From the NCBI GenBank assembly GCA_023146355.1, contig JAGLCH010000051.1, positions 1 to 7,805 on the forward strand: a DNA stretch of 7,805 nucleotides, given 5' to 3'. The DNA is from Bacteriovoracaceae bacterium. Lineage in GTDB: Bacteria > Bdellovibrionota > Bacteriovoracia > Bacteriovoracales > Bacteriovoracaceae. The notes below the pieces were generated by a model. The model was not told the origin of the DNA. It ran no database searches and saw only the letters and a list, made by a program, of their open reading frames with translations. Every line of letters starts with the position of its first letter. Positions within the stretch are counted from its first letter, which is position 1. Below, piece after piece: positions 1-5,695 of this stretch. The position numbers and the translations under genes are program-made.

Positions 1-36
1 ATCTCTACTATATTTGTCGGACATTGTCGGAAGAAA

Positions 37-420
37 CTAAGCTAGTGAGGCCTTCAAGTCATTAATGATTACTTTATTCGCTTCAAGTATTTTGGATGAG
101 TATTCAAGCGGATACCATTGAGTACTTTGGTTTTCAGATGCGCTGTCTTTAAGAGTATAAACATGGAGAGTAACTTTTCTATCAGGGTAGCTGAAAGTGT
201 AATTTTTAAATAAGGTAAAGATGGCATCATCTGAAAGTGAAAAGTCTGTTTCTTCACTAAACTCTCTTTCTGCTGTATTTAATGCACTCTCATTCTTTTC
301 TATTTTTCCACCAGGGAATTCAAGAAATCCATTTAGTGGCCCTTTCTCGTTTCTAGGTTGAAGGTAGATTTCTCTCCTCGCATTTACCCAGATAACTATT
401 GCTACTTTTATTACTTTCAC
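37..420 (-). CDS. mutT: MutT-type 8-oxo-dGTP diphosphatase (Nudix hydrolase)
   Basis: Predicted to hydrolyse 8-oxo-dGTP to 8-oxo-dGMP in the cytoplasm, keeping oxidised guanine out of DNA. The 127-residue protein matches the E. coli MutT length (129) and its architecture. LEFPGGKIE leads into the Nudix box (residues 38-60), with metal-ligand glutamates at E53, E56 and E57. F35 and N115 correspond to the E. coli residues F35 and N119 that contact the 8-oxoguanine base, and a YPDR segment near residue 78 is also shared. The usual glycine near the end of the Nudix box is Asp59. The start is GTG (418-420). Its bases overlap the stop of mutY in the string GTGA, so translation is probably coupled to mutY. 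The stop is TAG at 37-39. The base-contacting residues favour MutT over a generic Nudix enzyme; substrate specificity is inferred. Confidence 0.88.
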   Translation of the reverse strand: MKVIKVAIVIWVNARREIYLQPRNEKGPLNGFLEFPGGKIEKNESALNTAEREFSEETDFSLSDDAIFTLFKNYTFSYPDRKVTLHVYTLKDSASENQSTQWYPLEYSSKILEANKVIINDLKASLA

Positions 421-1466
421 TTTAGTGCCTTAAAAGTAGCAGTGGAAAGATTCTTGTCAGTTCCTGTCTCTGAATAGAAATAGTCTTTTGAATTGAGTTC
501 CTCATTCTTTAAAAAGCAGCGCCACTCCTTTTTACTCATCTCTAAAATGTAGTTCTGGATTTTGTATTTAGTTATGATGGTCTTATAAGTAGTTGATGGT
601 AGCTTGTCTAGAGGGGATATAAGCGTAGGGTATTGAGTCAGCGAGTGATCTTCACTTTCAATTATAAAGGTAGGGAGTTCCATTTGTCCTTCTAGCCACT
701 TTCCCTTTTTCTTCTTATAGACAAGAATCGTCTTCTTTTCTCTTACAATAATTCGTAAAAGTTTCAAGATATGTGATTCCTTTTTTTTTGCAATTTTCTT
801 TTTATTTTCCACAGGGAAGCTAGAGATCATGTTTGCTTTGCGCGCTCCACATTTTTTCATAAGACAACACTGGGAGCAACGAGGAGTCTTAGAAAGGCAG
901 ACCTCCCTTCCCAAATCCATCAATGCCTCATTTACAGCACGGCCACCAAGCTTTCGTATATCTTTTAAATAGTCTCCATTTTCAAAACCTCTTTTTAATT
1001 CTTTTTTTAGGGGCAGACCTTTTTCTGAATCGATTGTGTAGTAGCGAGAGAGAACTCTCTCTAAGTTTGCATCAATACAAATATGGGGAAGGTTAGCACC
1101 CATCGCCATAATGGCATTTGCTGTGTAGTCTCCCACTCCTGGGATTTGTATTAGGTGGGCCACATCTAGTGGGATTACATCGTTAAGTTCGTTGTGAATA
1201 TATTTAGCTGCTTTCAAAAGATTACGAGCGCGTCGATAGTAGCCAAGCCCTTTCCAATTTATCTGAATTGTTTCTTCATCTGTTTTGGCAAGGGTTGATA
1301 TATCGGGATAGATACTTAAGAAGCGATCAAAGTGTCCTAGTACAGTGGGCACAGTAGTTTGCTGAAGCATAATCTCAGAAACTAAAGTGTGGTAAAGTGA
1401 GCGTCTTTGCCTCCAGGGCAAATCGCAGAACTGTGATGACCATTCAACTAGTTTTTTAAAACTCAT
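417..1466 (-). CDS. mutY: Adenine DNA glycosylase MutY
   Basis: Base-excision repair enzyme that removes adenine mispaired with 8-oxoguanine. The 349 residues are normal for the family. The N-terminal HhH-GPD domain (about 1-210) has the catalytic Glu31 in SEIMLQQT, the GLGYYRRARN stretch (73-82), the helix-hairpin-helix IPGVGDYTA (108-116) with Tyr114, and catalytic Asp132 in IDANLERV, where most MutYs have DGN. The [4Fe-4S] loop is complete: Cys190-x6-Cys197-x2-Cys200-x5-Cys206. A lysine-rich linker (about 222-230) leads to a diverged MutT-like domain (about 231-349) containing GKWLEGQMELP. In that domain the 8-oxoG-reading FSH loop of classical MutY appears as Ile-Thr-Lys (298-300). The start is ATG at 1464-1466, with an AGG (plus 1475-1477) eight bases upstream. 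It is the first gene of a two-gene unit with mutT. The linker codons contain a run of nine A on the coding strand (781-789). Confidence 0.95.
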   Translation of the reverse strand: MSFKKLVEWSSQFCDLPWRQRRSLYHTLVSEIMLQQTTVPTVLGHFDRFLSIYPDISTLAKTDEETIQINWKGLGYYRRARNLLKAAKYIHNELNDVIPLDVAHLIQIPGVGDYTANAIMAMGANLPHICIDANLERVLSRYYTIDSEKGLPLKKELKRGFENGDYLKDIRKLGGRAVNEALMDLGREVCLSKTPRCSQCCLMKKCGARKANMISSFPVENKKKIAKKKESHILKLLRIIVREKKTILVYKKKKGKWLEGQMELPTFIIESEDHSLTQYPTLISPLDKLPSTTYKTIITKYKIQNYILEMSKKEWRCFLKNEELNSKDYFYSETGTDKNLSTATFKALK

Positions 1467-1490
1467 AATGTTAACCTAGCATAGTACTTG

Positions 1491-1495
1491 AGGAG
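1491..1495 (+). promoter_or_regulatory. Ribosome binding site of the 1501 membrane protein
   Basis: AGGAG sits five bases before the ATG at 1501, which supports that start. The site lies in the 34-base gap between the divergent mutY and 1501 starts. The promoter of the 1501 gene must therefore lie at least partly inside the 5' end of mutY. I could not pick a convincing -35/-10 pair there. Confidence 0.7.
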
Positions 1496-1500
1496 TTGTC

Positions 1501-1935
1501 ATGACACAGAAAATTGCAGTAGGTGCACTTGTTGTTATTTTTGCCATAATTTTAGGTATTGGCTCTATTATTGGTGATCTAACCAGTTTGAAGTTTGGAA
1601 ATGTAGATTTTTGGCAGGCCCACGGTTGGATTTTTCTCGCTATGATTACCTTTTTCCCTCGACTCACTCTTTTCTTTTCTTCAGTAAGCTCAGGTGGACT
1701 CCTATGGTGGATAAGCTGGCTTGTTGCTCCACGTATCCTAGTTGCAATTCTTGCAACCTTTGGTTACTGGGAGACAAATCCCTTTCTCGTTATTCTTTCT
1801 TGGCTACTTGCATTTGGTGGGGAAAGCTCTGAAAAGCTTGTGATGTCTAAAGGTGTTAATCTTAATACGAAAAAAAAGAAGCACACTAGTGAACAGCGTG
1901 CCGATGACATTGAGGCCGACTTTAAAGTAAAATAA
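1501..1935 (+). CDS. Small multi-pass membrane protein, function unknown
   Basis: I do not recognise this 144-residue protein with confidence. It reads as an integral inner-membrane protein with about four hydrophobic segments, at roughly residues 5-25, 42-62, 65-88 and 94-106. A charged, lysine-rich tail follows (about 115-144, including KKKK at 124-127). Unusual fixed-looking features are Arg54 after FFP, the tryptophan cluster W69/W70/W73, APR at 76-78, and ETNP (91-94) with GGE (106-108) flanking the last segment. Such a pattern of prolines, arginines and tryptophans in or at the edge of helices suggests a conserved fold rather than random hydrophobic sequence. There is no signal-peptidase site or catalytic motif that I can name. 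The start is ATG with a good AGGAG. The gene is divergent from mutY and ends 21 bases before the terminator stem at 1957. It appears to be monocistronic. Confidence 0.85.
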   Translation: MTQKIAVGALVVIFAIILGIGSIIGDLTSLKFGNVDFWQAHGWIFLAMITFFPRLTLFFSSVSSGGLLWWISWLVAPRILVAILATFGYWETNPFLVILSWLLAFGGESSEKLVMSKGVNLNTKKKKHTSEQRADDIEADFKVK

Positions 1936-1956
1936 AAGCGAAGGCCTTAGACAACA

Positions 1957-1986
1957 AAGGAGGCGCTTGCCTCCTTATTCTTTTTT
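1957..1986 (+). terminator. Rho-independent terminator, probably bidirectional
   Basis: An 8-bp perfect stem, AAGGAGGC (1957-1964) and GCCTCCTT (1969-1976), is closed by the tetraloop GCTT. It is followed by ATTC and six T (1981-1986). It lies 21 bases after the stop of the 1501 gene. It also lies downstream of the convergent gene ending at 1992. Read on the minus strand, the stem is preceded by an A-run and followed by a T-rich TTGTTGTCT, so it could serve both genes. It is clearly stronger on the plus strand. Confidence 0.9.
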
Positions 1987-1991
1987 ATGTC

Positions 1992-2249
1992 TTAGTCTTC
2001 ACCGAGTTCAACTTCTATTCCATCCTCATTGATAAGAAATGTGAATTTAGTTTTATCCTTCGATTTAACTTGCTCAAGAATATCTGCAAACTCTTCAGTC
2101 TCTAGTTCGGGATCAAGTGCAAAGTCTCCACAGAAAGTTGTTACAATTGCTATTGCAAGCTTTGCATCGCGTTCATCCTTAAAGCTTTCAACCTGAAAGG
2201 TGAGCTCTGCTGTTTCTTCTTCTTTATTAAAATCAATATCTACTAACAT
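1992..2249 (-). CDS. Highly acidic 85-residue protein, function unknown
   Basis: Not recognised. The predicted cytoplasmic protein has 25 Asp/Glu against 8 Lys/Arg, so it is strongly acidic (net about -17). It has no signal peptide or membrane segment and only one cysteine, in FCGDF (about residue 39-43). Alternating hydrophobic and charged stretches at the start (MLVDIDFN) and at the end (TKFTFLINEDGIEVELGED) look like beta strands around a helical middle, suggesting a small folded domain rather than a disordered acidic tail. The start is ATG (2247-2249) with GGGAG (plus CTCCC at 2256-2260) six bases upstream. A good sigma70-like promoter and a perfect palindrome lie upstream. The terminator at 1957-1976 lies just beyond the stop. 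The expression signals argue that it is a real, separately transcribed gene. Confidence 0.8.
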   Translation of the reverse strand: MLVDIDFNKEEETAELTFQVESFKDERDAKLAIAIVTTFCGDFALDPELETEEFADILEQVKSKDKTKFTFLINEDGIEVELGED

Positions 2250-2279
2250 TTTATTCTCCCAAATATTTTAATAGGGTCC

Positions 2280-2297
2280 CAATAACGATCGTTATTG
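2280..2297. promoter_or_regulatory. Perfect 18-bp palindrome, candidate operator
   Basis: CAATAACGATCGTTATTG is identical to its own reverse complement. It lies 31-48 bases upstream of the ATG of the acidic gene. It is about 13-30 bases downstream of the transcription start predicted from the 2317-2345 promoter, so a bound dimer would block early elongation. The gapless symmetry and length resemble sites of TetR-type dimeric repressors, but the regulator is unknown. It lacks a following T-run, so a terminator role for the upstream nuclease gene is less likely. Confidence 0.55.
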
Positions 2298-2316
2298 ACA
2301 CTGGATTTAGTGGCCT

Positions 2317-2345
2317 AGTATAGGTGGTAACAAGCTGTCTTCCAA
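2317..2345 (-). promoter_or_regulatory. Sigma70-type promoter for the acidic gene
   Basis: On the minus strand, TTGGAA (plus 2340-2345, 4 of 6 consensus bases) and TATACT (plus 2317-2322, 5 of 6) are separated by exactly 17 bases. The predicted start is near 2310, giving a leader of about 60 bases that includes the palindrome at 2280-2297. The promoter begins right after the stop of the endonuclease gene (2356), which indicates that the two minus-strand genes can be transcribed separately. Confidence 0.5.
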
Positions 2346-2355
2346 GTATATTCAC

Positions 2356-3108
2356 TTAGAAATCAGTAATGAGGTCTACAAGGTAAGGTTGAAGAATGAA
2401 TGGATTGACATTTTTTTGTTTTTCTACAATTTTATTGTGGCGATTCAGCTCGGCCAGATCAACTGGGTCTTCAATATGCCACTTTCTAAGGAAAAACTCT
2501 TCGTCTGTACGAATCTGCTTTTTATACCGGGCAGCAAAGTAGAAAAGTGAGCGAGCAATATTTCCACGATACTCAACTGGTGGCTCGAAGCATTTACGAT
2601 TATTACTATTGCTACCCAAGGCACTAATGCCATTTTCCCAATGAATGGTAGTTACTTCGCAAAAAGGAAAATTTGATCGACGTGAGTTAGTAGTATTAGA
2701 TGAAGGGTAAAGATGGTGGAGATCACTTTTTGCAGGAGATGAGGAGGCCCCCAGGGATTTCGGCCACGCATGTTCACAGTTGATGATATTAGCATTGGGG
2801 ATTTTTTTTGTTCTAACACACTTGTCAATGTCGTATATAGAGCAAACTTTCCCAGCATGATTATCAAGTGTTCCAAATAAAAAAATACGAGCATTAGTGT
2901 AGGAGAGTGAGTAATGCCCTTTTTTGGCAAAGCTGTAAATCTTTGTGAGAAGCTTTTTATCACAAGCTCCAACTAGGCCTTGATAGTCTTCGGTGATGAG
3001 GCCACTTTCTACCGCATCGGCCCAACGCCTATTACAGTCCGAGTCAGCATAAAGTTGTGTCGAAAACAGTGTGAGAACTACTACTACAAAAGCAAAGTAT
3101 TTGATCAT
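2356..3108 (-). CDS. endA: Secreted endonuclease I (EndA/Dns family)
   Basis: Sequence-nonspecific nuclease that cleaves DNA (some members also RNA), acting in the periplasm or outside the cell. The 250 residues start with a typical Sec signal peptide: K3, hydrophobic 5-16, and a likely cleavage after Ala21 (LYA/DS). The beta-beta-alpha-metal core is recognisable. CEHAWP carries the metal/general-base pair Glu112-His113. SDLHHLYPS (128-136) is followed by TTNSRRSNFPF, with Asn141 as probable metal ligand. Then come EPPVEYRGNIARSLFYFAARY-type residues (174-194) and a C-terminal DPV..AELNR.N segment ending in NPF, as in E. coli EndA. The mature protein holds seven cysteines, so disulfides are likely. 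The start is ATG with GGGGA a few bases upstream. The likely role is degradation of foreign DNA, or nutrient scavenging; the window does not distinguish these. The gene is divergent from gor. Confidence 0.9.
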   Translation of the reverse strand: MIKYFAFVVVVLTLFSTQLYADSDCNRRWADAVESGLITEDYQGLVGACDKKLLTKIYSFAKKGHYSLSYTNARIFLFGTLDNHAGKVCSIYDIDKCVRTKKIPNANIINCEHAWPKSLGASSSPAKSDLHHLYPSSNTTNSRRSNFPFCEVTTIHWENGISALGSNSNNRKCFEPPVEYRGNIARSLFYFAARYKKQIRTDEEFFLRKWHIEDPVDLAELNRHNKIVEKQKNVNPFILQPYLVDLITDF

Positions 3109-3130
3109 TCTTTTCCCCTATCGAACCAAT

Positions 3131-3159
3131 AGCGTATCGCATGAAACCAGAGGTGTCAC
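3131..3159 (-). promoter_or_regulatory. Possible promoter of the endonuclease gene
   Basis: On the minus strand, GTGACA (plus 3154-3159, 5 of 6) lies 17 bases from TACGCT (plus 3131-3136, 3 of 6). The start would be near 3124, 16 bases before the ATG. The -10 is weak, so this is a tentative choice within the 200-base gap 3109-3308. Apart from the two divergent promoter regions, I see no other feature in that gap. Confidence 0.3.
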
Positions 3160-3232
3160 GGCAGAAGTTAACTACTAACCTTTTGAAATGATGTGCTTAT
3201 TAATAAAAGAATAGTTCAAAAAAGGGGCCATT

Positions 3233-3261
3233 TTGTAGAGTGTTTCTTTTTGAGATATAGT
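3233..3261 (+). promoter_or_regulatory. Possible promoter of gor
   Basis: TTGTAG (3233-3238, 3 of 6) and TATAGT (3256-3261, 5 of 6) are separated by 17 bases. The predicted start is near 3268, giving a leader of about 40 bases. I see no clear OxyR or other redox-regulator site beside it, though OxyR sites are too degenerate to exclude by eye. Confidence 0.4.
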
Positions 3262-3308
3262 GAAATCATGTCATCATAGTATGAAATTATTCAACTTGGG
3301 AGTTTGTA

Positions 3309-4655
3309 ATGAGTTATGACTACGACTTATTTGTTATTGGAGCAGGGTCTGGTGGAGTTAGAGCAGCAAGATGGTCTGCAGGACTTGGGGCCAAGGTCGC
3401 GATCTGTGAAGAGGACCGTTATGGTGGAACCTGTGTTATTCGTGGTTGCGTGCCCAAAAAGTTCATGTACTACAGCTCCATGTTTGGAGATGAGATGCGC
3501 TCCATGAAAAACTATGGTTGGGAAATTCCAGAGGCCACATTTGATTTATCAAAACTAAAAAAAGTCAGAGATAATGAGATCGAGCGTTTAAGTGGGATCT
3601 ATCGAGGTCTACTAGATAATACTGGAGTCAGAAGAATTAATGGAGCAGGAAAGCTTATTGATGGTCATACTGTTGAAGTGGCCGGAACTAGGTATACTGC
3701 AAAAAATATTTTAATTGCTGTCGGTGGCAAGCCAACCTTTTTAAATATCCCTGGAATTGAATATGCAATTTCTTCAAATGAAGTTTTTGATCTCTCTACT
3801 CTTCCCAAAAAATTAGTTGTTGTTGGGGGAGGATTTATTGGAGTTGAATTTGCTGGTATCTTTAATGGCCTTGGAAGTGAAGTAGAGGTCGTCATTCGGA
3901 AAGAAAAGATTCTTCGTGGCTTTGACGATGGCGCACGAAGTTTTTTAATGGAAGAAATGGTAAAAAAAGGAATCACCTTTTCAACAGGTTCAAATATCAT
4001 AAATATTGAAAAGGGTGAAAGACTCACTATCACCCTAGATACAGGGAAAATAATTGAAGCTGACCAAATCCTTTTTGCCACAGGACGCTCCCCAAAAACG
4101 GAAGAACTTAATTTACAAGCAGTAGGTGTTGAGTATCTTCCAAGCGGGAAAATTGTGGTAAATAATAAGTTTCAAAGCTCTATCTCCAGTATTTATGCGA
4201 TTGGTGACTGCTCAAATAGCTTGAACCTCACACCAGTTGCAACGAAAGAGGGAACTCTTTTGGCAGAGTATCTAATAAATGGAACTGACTTTGAGATGGA
4301 TTACTCCGATGTCCCCGAGGCGATATTTTCTCAACCATCATTGAGTTCTGTTGGCCCGACTGAAGGTGAAGCTTCGAAGCACTTTGATATCGACGTTTAT
4401 GAAAGCACCTTCAGATCACTTAAGCACACCCTTTCTGGAATTGAAGAAAAGACCTATATGAAGCTAATCGTGGATAAAAAGAGTGATCGAGTAGTGGCCT
4501 GTCATATGGTGGGGGCCGATGCTTCAGAGATCATGCAGGGAATTGGTATTGCCGTTAAAGCTGGCCTAAAAAAGAAAGACTTTGATCGTACAATTGGGAT
4601 TCATCCCTCTACAGCAGAGGAGTTCGTTACCATGAGAACTCCCCGTAAGGATTAG
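3309..4655 (+). CDS. gor: Glutathione-disulfide reductase
   Basis: Cytoplasmic FAD flavoenzyme that reduces glutathione disulfide to glutathione with NADPH. The 448 residues are close to E. coli Gor (450). The FAD-binding GAGSGG is at 11-16. The redox-active disulfide is Cys42-Cys47 in GGTCVIRGCVPKK, a variant common in alphaproteobacterial and plant enzymes (E. coli has CVNVGC). The second nucleotide fold GGGFIGVE (173-180) is followed by Arg197 and Arg203 in VIRKEKILRGFD. These arginines mark NADPH rather than NADH use. ATGR and YAIGDC complete FAD binding. The dimerisation domain ends with the catalytic His432-Glu437 pair in HPSTAEEF, as in true glutathione reductases. The start is ATG with GGGAG (3298-3302) six bases upstream. 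Its last 29 bases overlap the 3' end of srkA on the other strand. I see no intrinsic terminator. Confidence 0.95.
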   Translation: MSYDYDLFVIGAGSGGVRAARWSAGLGAKVAICEEDRYGGTCVIRGCVPKKFMYYSSMFGDEMRSMKNYGWEIPEATFDLSKLKKVRDNEIERLSGIYRGLLDNTGVRRINGAGKLIDGHTVEVAGTRYTAKNILIAVGGKPTFLNIPGIEYAISSNEVFDLSTLPKKLVVVGGGFIGVEFAGIFNGLGSEVEVVIRKEKILRGFDDGARSFLMEEMVKKGITFSTGSNIINIEKGERLTITLDTGKIIEADQILFATGRSPKTEELNLQAVGVEYLPSGKIVVNNKFQSSISSIYAIGDCSNSLNLTPVATKEGTLLAEYLINGTDFEMDYSDVPEAIFSQPSLSSVGPTEGEASKHFDIDVYESTFRSLKHTLSGIEEKTYMKLIVDKKSDRVVACHMVGADASEIMQGIGIAVKAGLKKKDFDRTIGIHPSTAEEFVTMRTPRKD

Positions 4656-5673
4656 GAGCAACTAGGGGAGTAATCTTATTCAGTTGAACTCTAAGGTCAA
4701 CGTTTAAGGTGCTCCAATAGTGATCAGTTCCAAAGTGGGGGAAGGCAAGCTTAAATGCGGGGTCTTCCCATCTTTTTGCTGTCCAAGCTGCAAAATGAAT
4801 ATAGCGAAGAGTGCGTAAGGGCTCTATAAGTTTTAGAGTTCGATAGTCAAAATTTCTCATAGAGTCGTAGCTCTCCAAAAGAATATTTCTATTTATTATT
4901 GCTTGCTCGTCGTCGCCAGGAACTATAAGCCATACATCTTGAACGGCAGGGCCCACGAGCATATCGTCAAAGTCGATAAAGAAAGGTCCCTCTTCTCTCG
5001 AAATAATATTTCCAAGATGGCAATCTCCGTGAATCCTATGATTGCTTACTCCATCAAACATCGGAGTAATCGTAGTAATAAGTTCATCGATAGCTTCCTT
5101 GAAGCTCGGTTCGATATGTGAAGGGATAAAGTTATTATCTAATAGGTACTTTGAGTTTTGGGTACCGTAGGTTTCAGGAGAGATTTGAATTCGATGATTT
5201 GCCATTCTTGACGCACCGACAGTGTGAAGTCTTGCTAGGGTTCTTCCCGTTATTTCGAGTTGCTCTCGATTCATCTCATCGGGAACGCGTCCGCCCTTCT
5301 TGGGGAATACAGTGTAAAAAAGATCGTGATCTTTTAGCTTAAAGAGGGTTTCTCCGTCGAATTCTAGTGGAGCTATAACTGGAATTTCTGCTTCAGTTAA
5401 ATCTTTGAGGAATTGGTGTTCTTCTCTTATTTGCTTTTCTGTCCATCGGCCAGGGCGATAAAATTTCGCCACAACAAATCGATCGCTTGCAGAGGTTATA
5501 GTATGTTCTGGGATGTCGATCTCAATTTCATAGACTCTATTTTCCATGCTGTTGAGAGTGAGGCAGCGTCCAGTGGTGACTAGTCCAAGTTCATCAATGG
5601 CGTCAAGAACCAGTCCAGGTCCGAGCTGGAAAAAGAATTGGGTTTCATTATCTCCCCACATGTATGTCGACAC
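4627..5673 (-). CDS. srkA: Stress response kinase A (YihE/SrkA, APH/choline-kinase fold)
   Basis: Cytoplasmic Ser/Thr protein kinase of the aminoglycoside-phosphotransferase fold. In E. coli it protects cells in stationary phase and under oxidative or envelope stress, downstream of Cpx and against MazEF-linked death. The 348 residues match the family (E. coli 328). LNSMENRVYEI (40-50) forms the nucleotide loop. Lys70 in VVAKFYRP and Glu84/85 in REEHQF form the ATP-binding pair. HGDCHLGN (215-222) holds catalytic Asp217 and Asn222, and IDFDD (233-237) holds metal-binding Asp234. GPAVQDVW and LIEPLRTLRYIHFAAW follow, as in E. coli. The start is GTG at 5671-5673, because CTCCC (plus 5679-5683) gives GGGAG five bases before it. 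The ATG four codons later has no Shine-Dalgarno. It is 22 bases downstream of the 5696 gene and probably cotranscribed. All catalytic residues are present. Confidence 0.93.
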   Translation of the reverse strand: MSTYMWGDNETQFFFQLGPGLVLDAIDELGLVTTGRCLTLNSMENRVYEIEIDIPEHTITSASDRFVVAKFYRPGRWTEKQIREEHQFLKDLTEAEIPVIAPLEFDGETLFKLKDHDLFYTVFPKKGGRVPDEMNREQLEITGRTLARLHTVGASRMANHRIQISPETYGTQNSKYLLDNNFIPSHIEPSFKEAIDELITTITPMFDGVSNHRIHGDCHLGNIISREEGPFFIDFDDMLVGPAVQDVWLIVPGDDEQAIINRNILLESYDSMRNFDYRTLKLIEPLRTLRYIHFAAWTAKRWEDPAFKLAFPHFGTDHYWSTLNVDLRVQLNKITPLVAPNPYGEFSW

Positions 5674-5678
5674 AGATT

Positions 5679-5683
5679 CTCCC
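5679..5683 (-). promoter_or_regulatory. Ribosome binding site fixing the GTG start of srkA
   Basis: On the minus strand GGGAG lies five bases before the GTG at 5673. The in-frame ATG at 5661 is preceded by no purine-rich site, so the GTG start is preferred. The site falls in the 22-base gap after the upstream gene's stop, consistent with one mRNA and separate initiation. Confidence 0.65.
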
Positions 5684-5695
5684 TAGAGTGGCGAA

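Noticed and set aside
1611..1832. 73-codon plus-strand open frame inside the 1501 membrane protein
   Set aside because: It is frame-shifted shadow of the hydrophobic gene, without a ribosome binding site.
1941..1948. AAGGCCTT palindrome just before the terminator
   Set aside because: It is only 8 bp, with no context beyond the neighbouring strong terminator; expected by chance.
2652..2972. 106-codon minus-strand open frame inside the endonuclease gene
   Set aside because: It is an alternative frame of a gene whose catalytic motifs and signal peptide are clear; it has no motif of its own.
3665..4081. 138-codon minus-strand open frame inside gor
   Set aside because: It is antisense to the conserved NADPH-binding fold of glutathione reductase, and its composition reflects the complement of those codons.
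4903..5342. Two short plus-strand open frames (4903-5121 and 5151-5342) antisense to srkA
   Set aside because: They are opposite the kinase catalytic region; no motif or translation signal.
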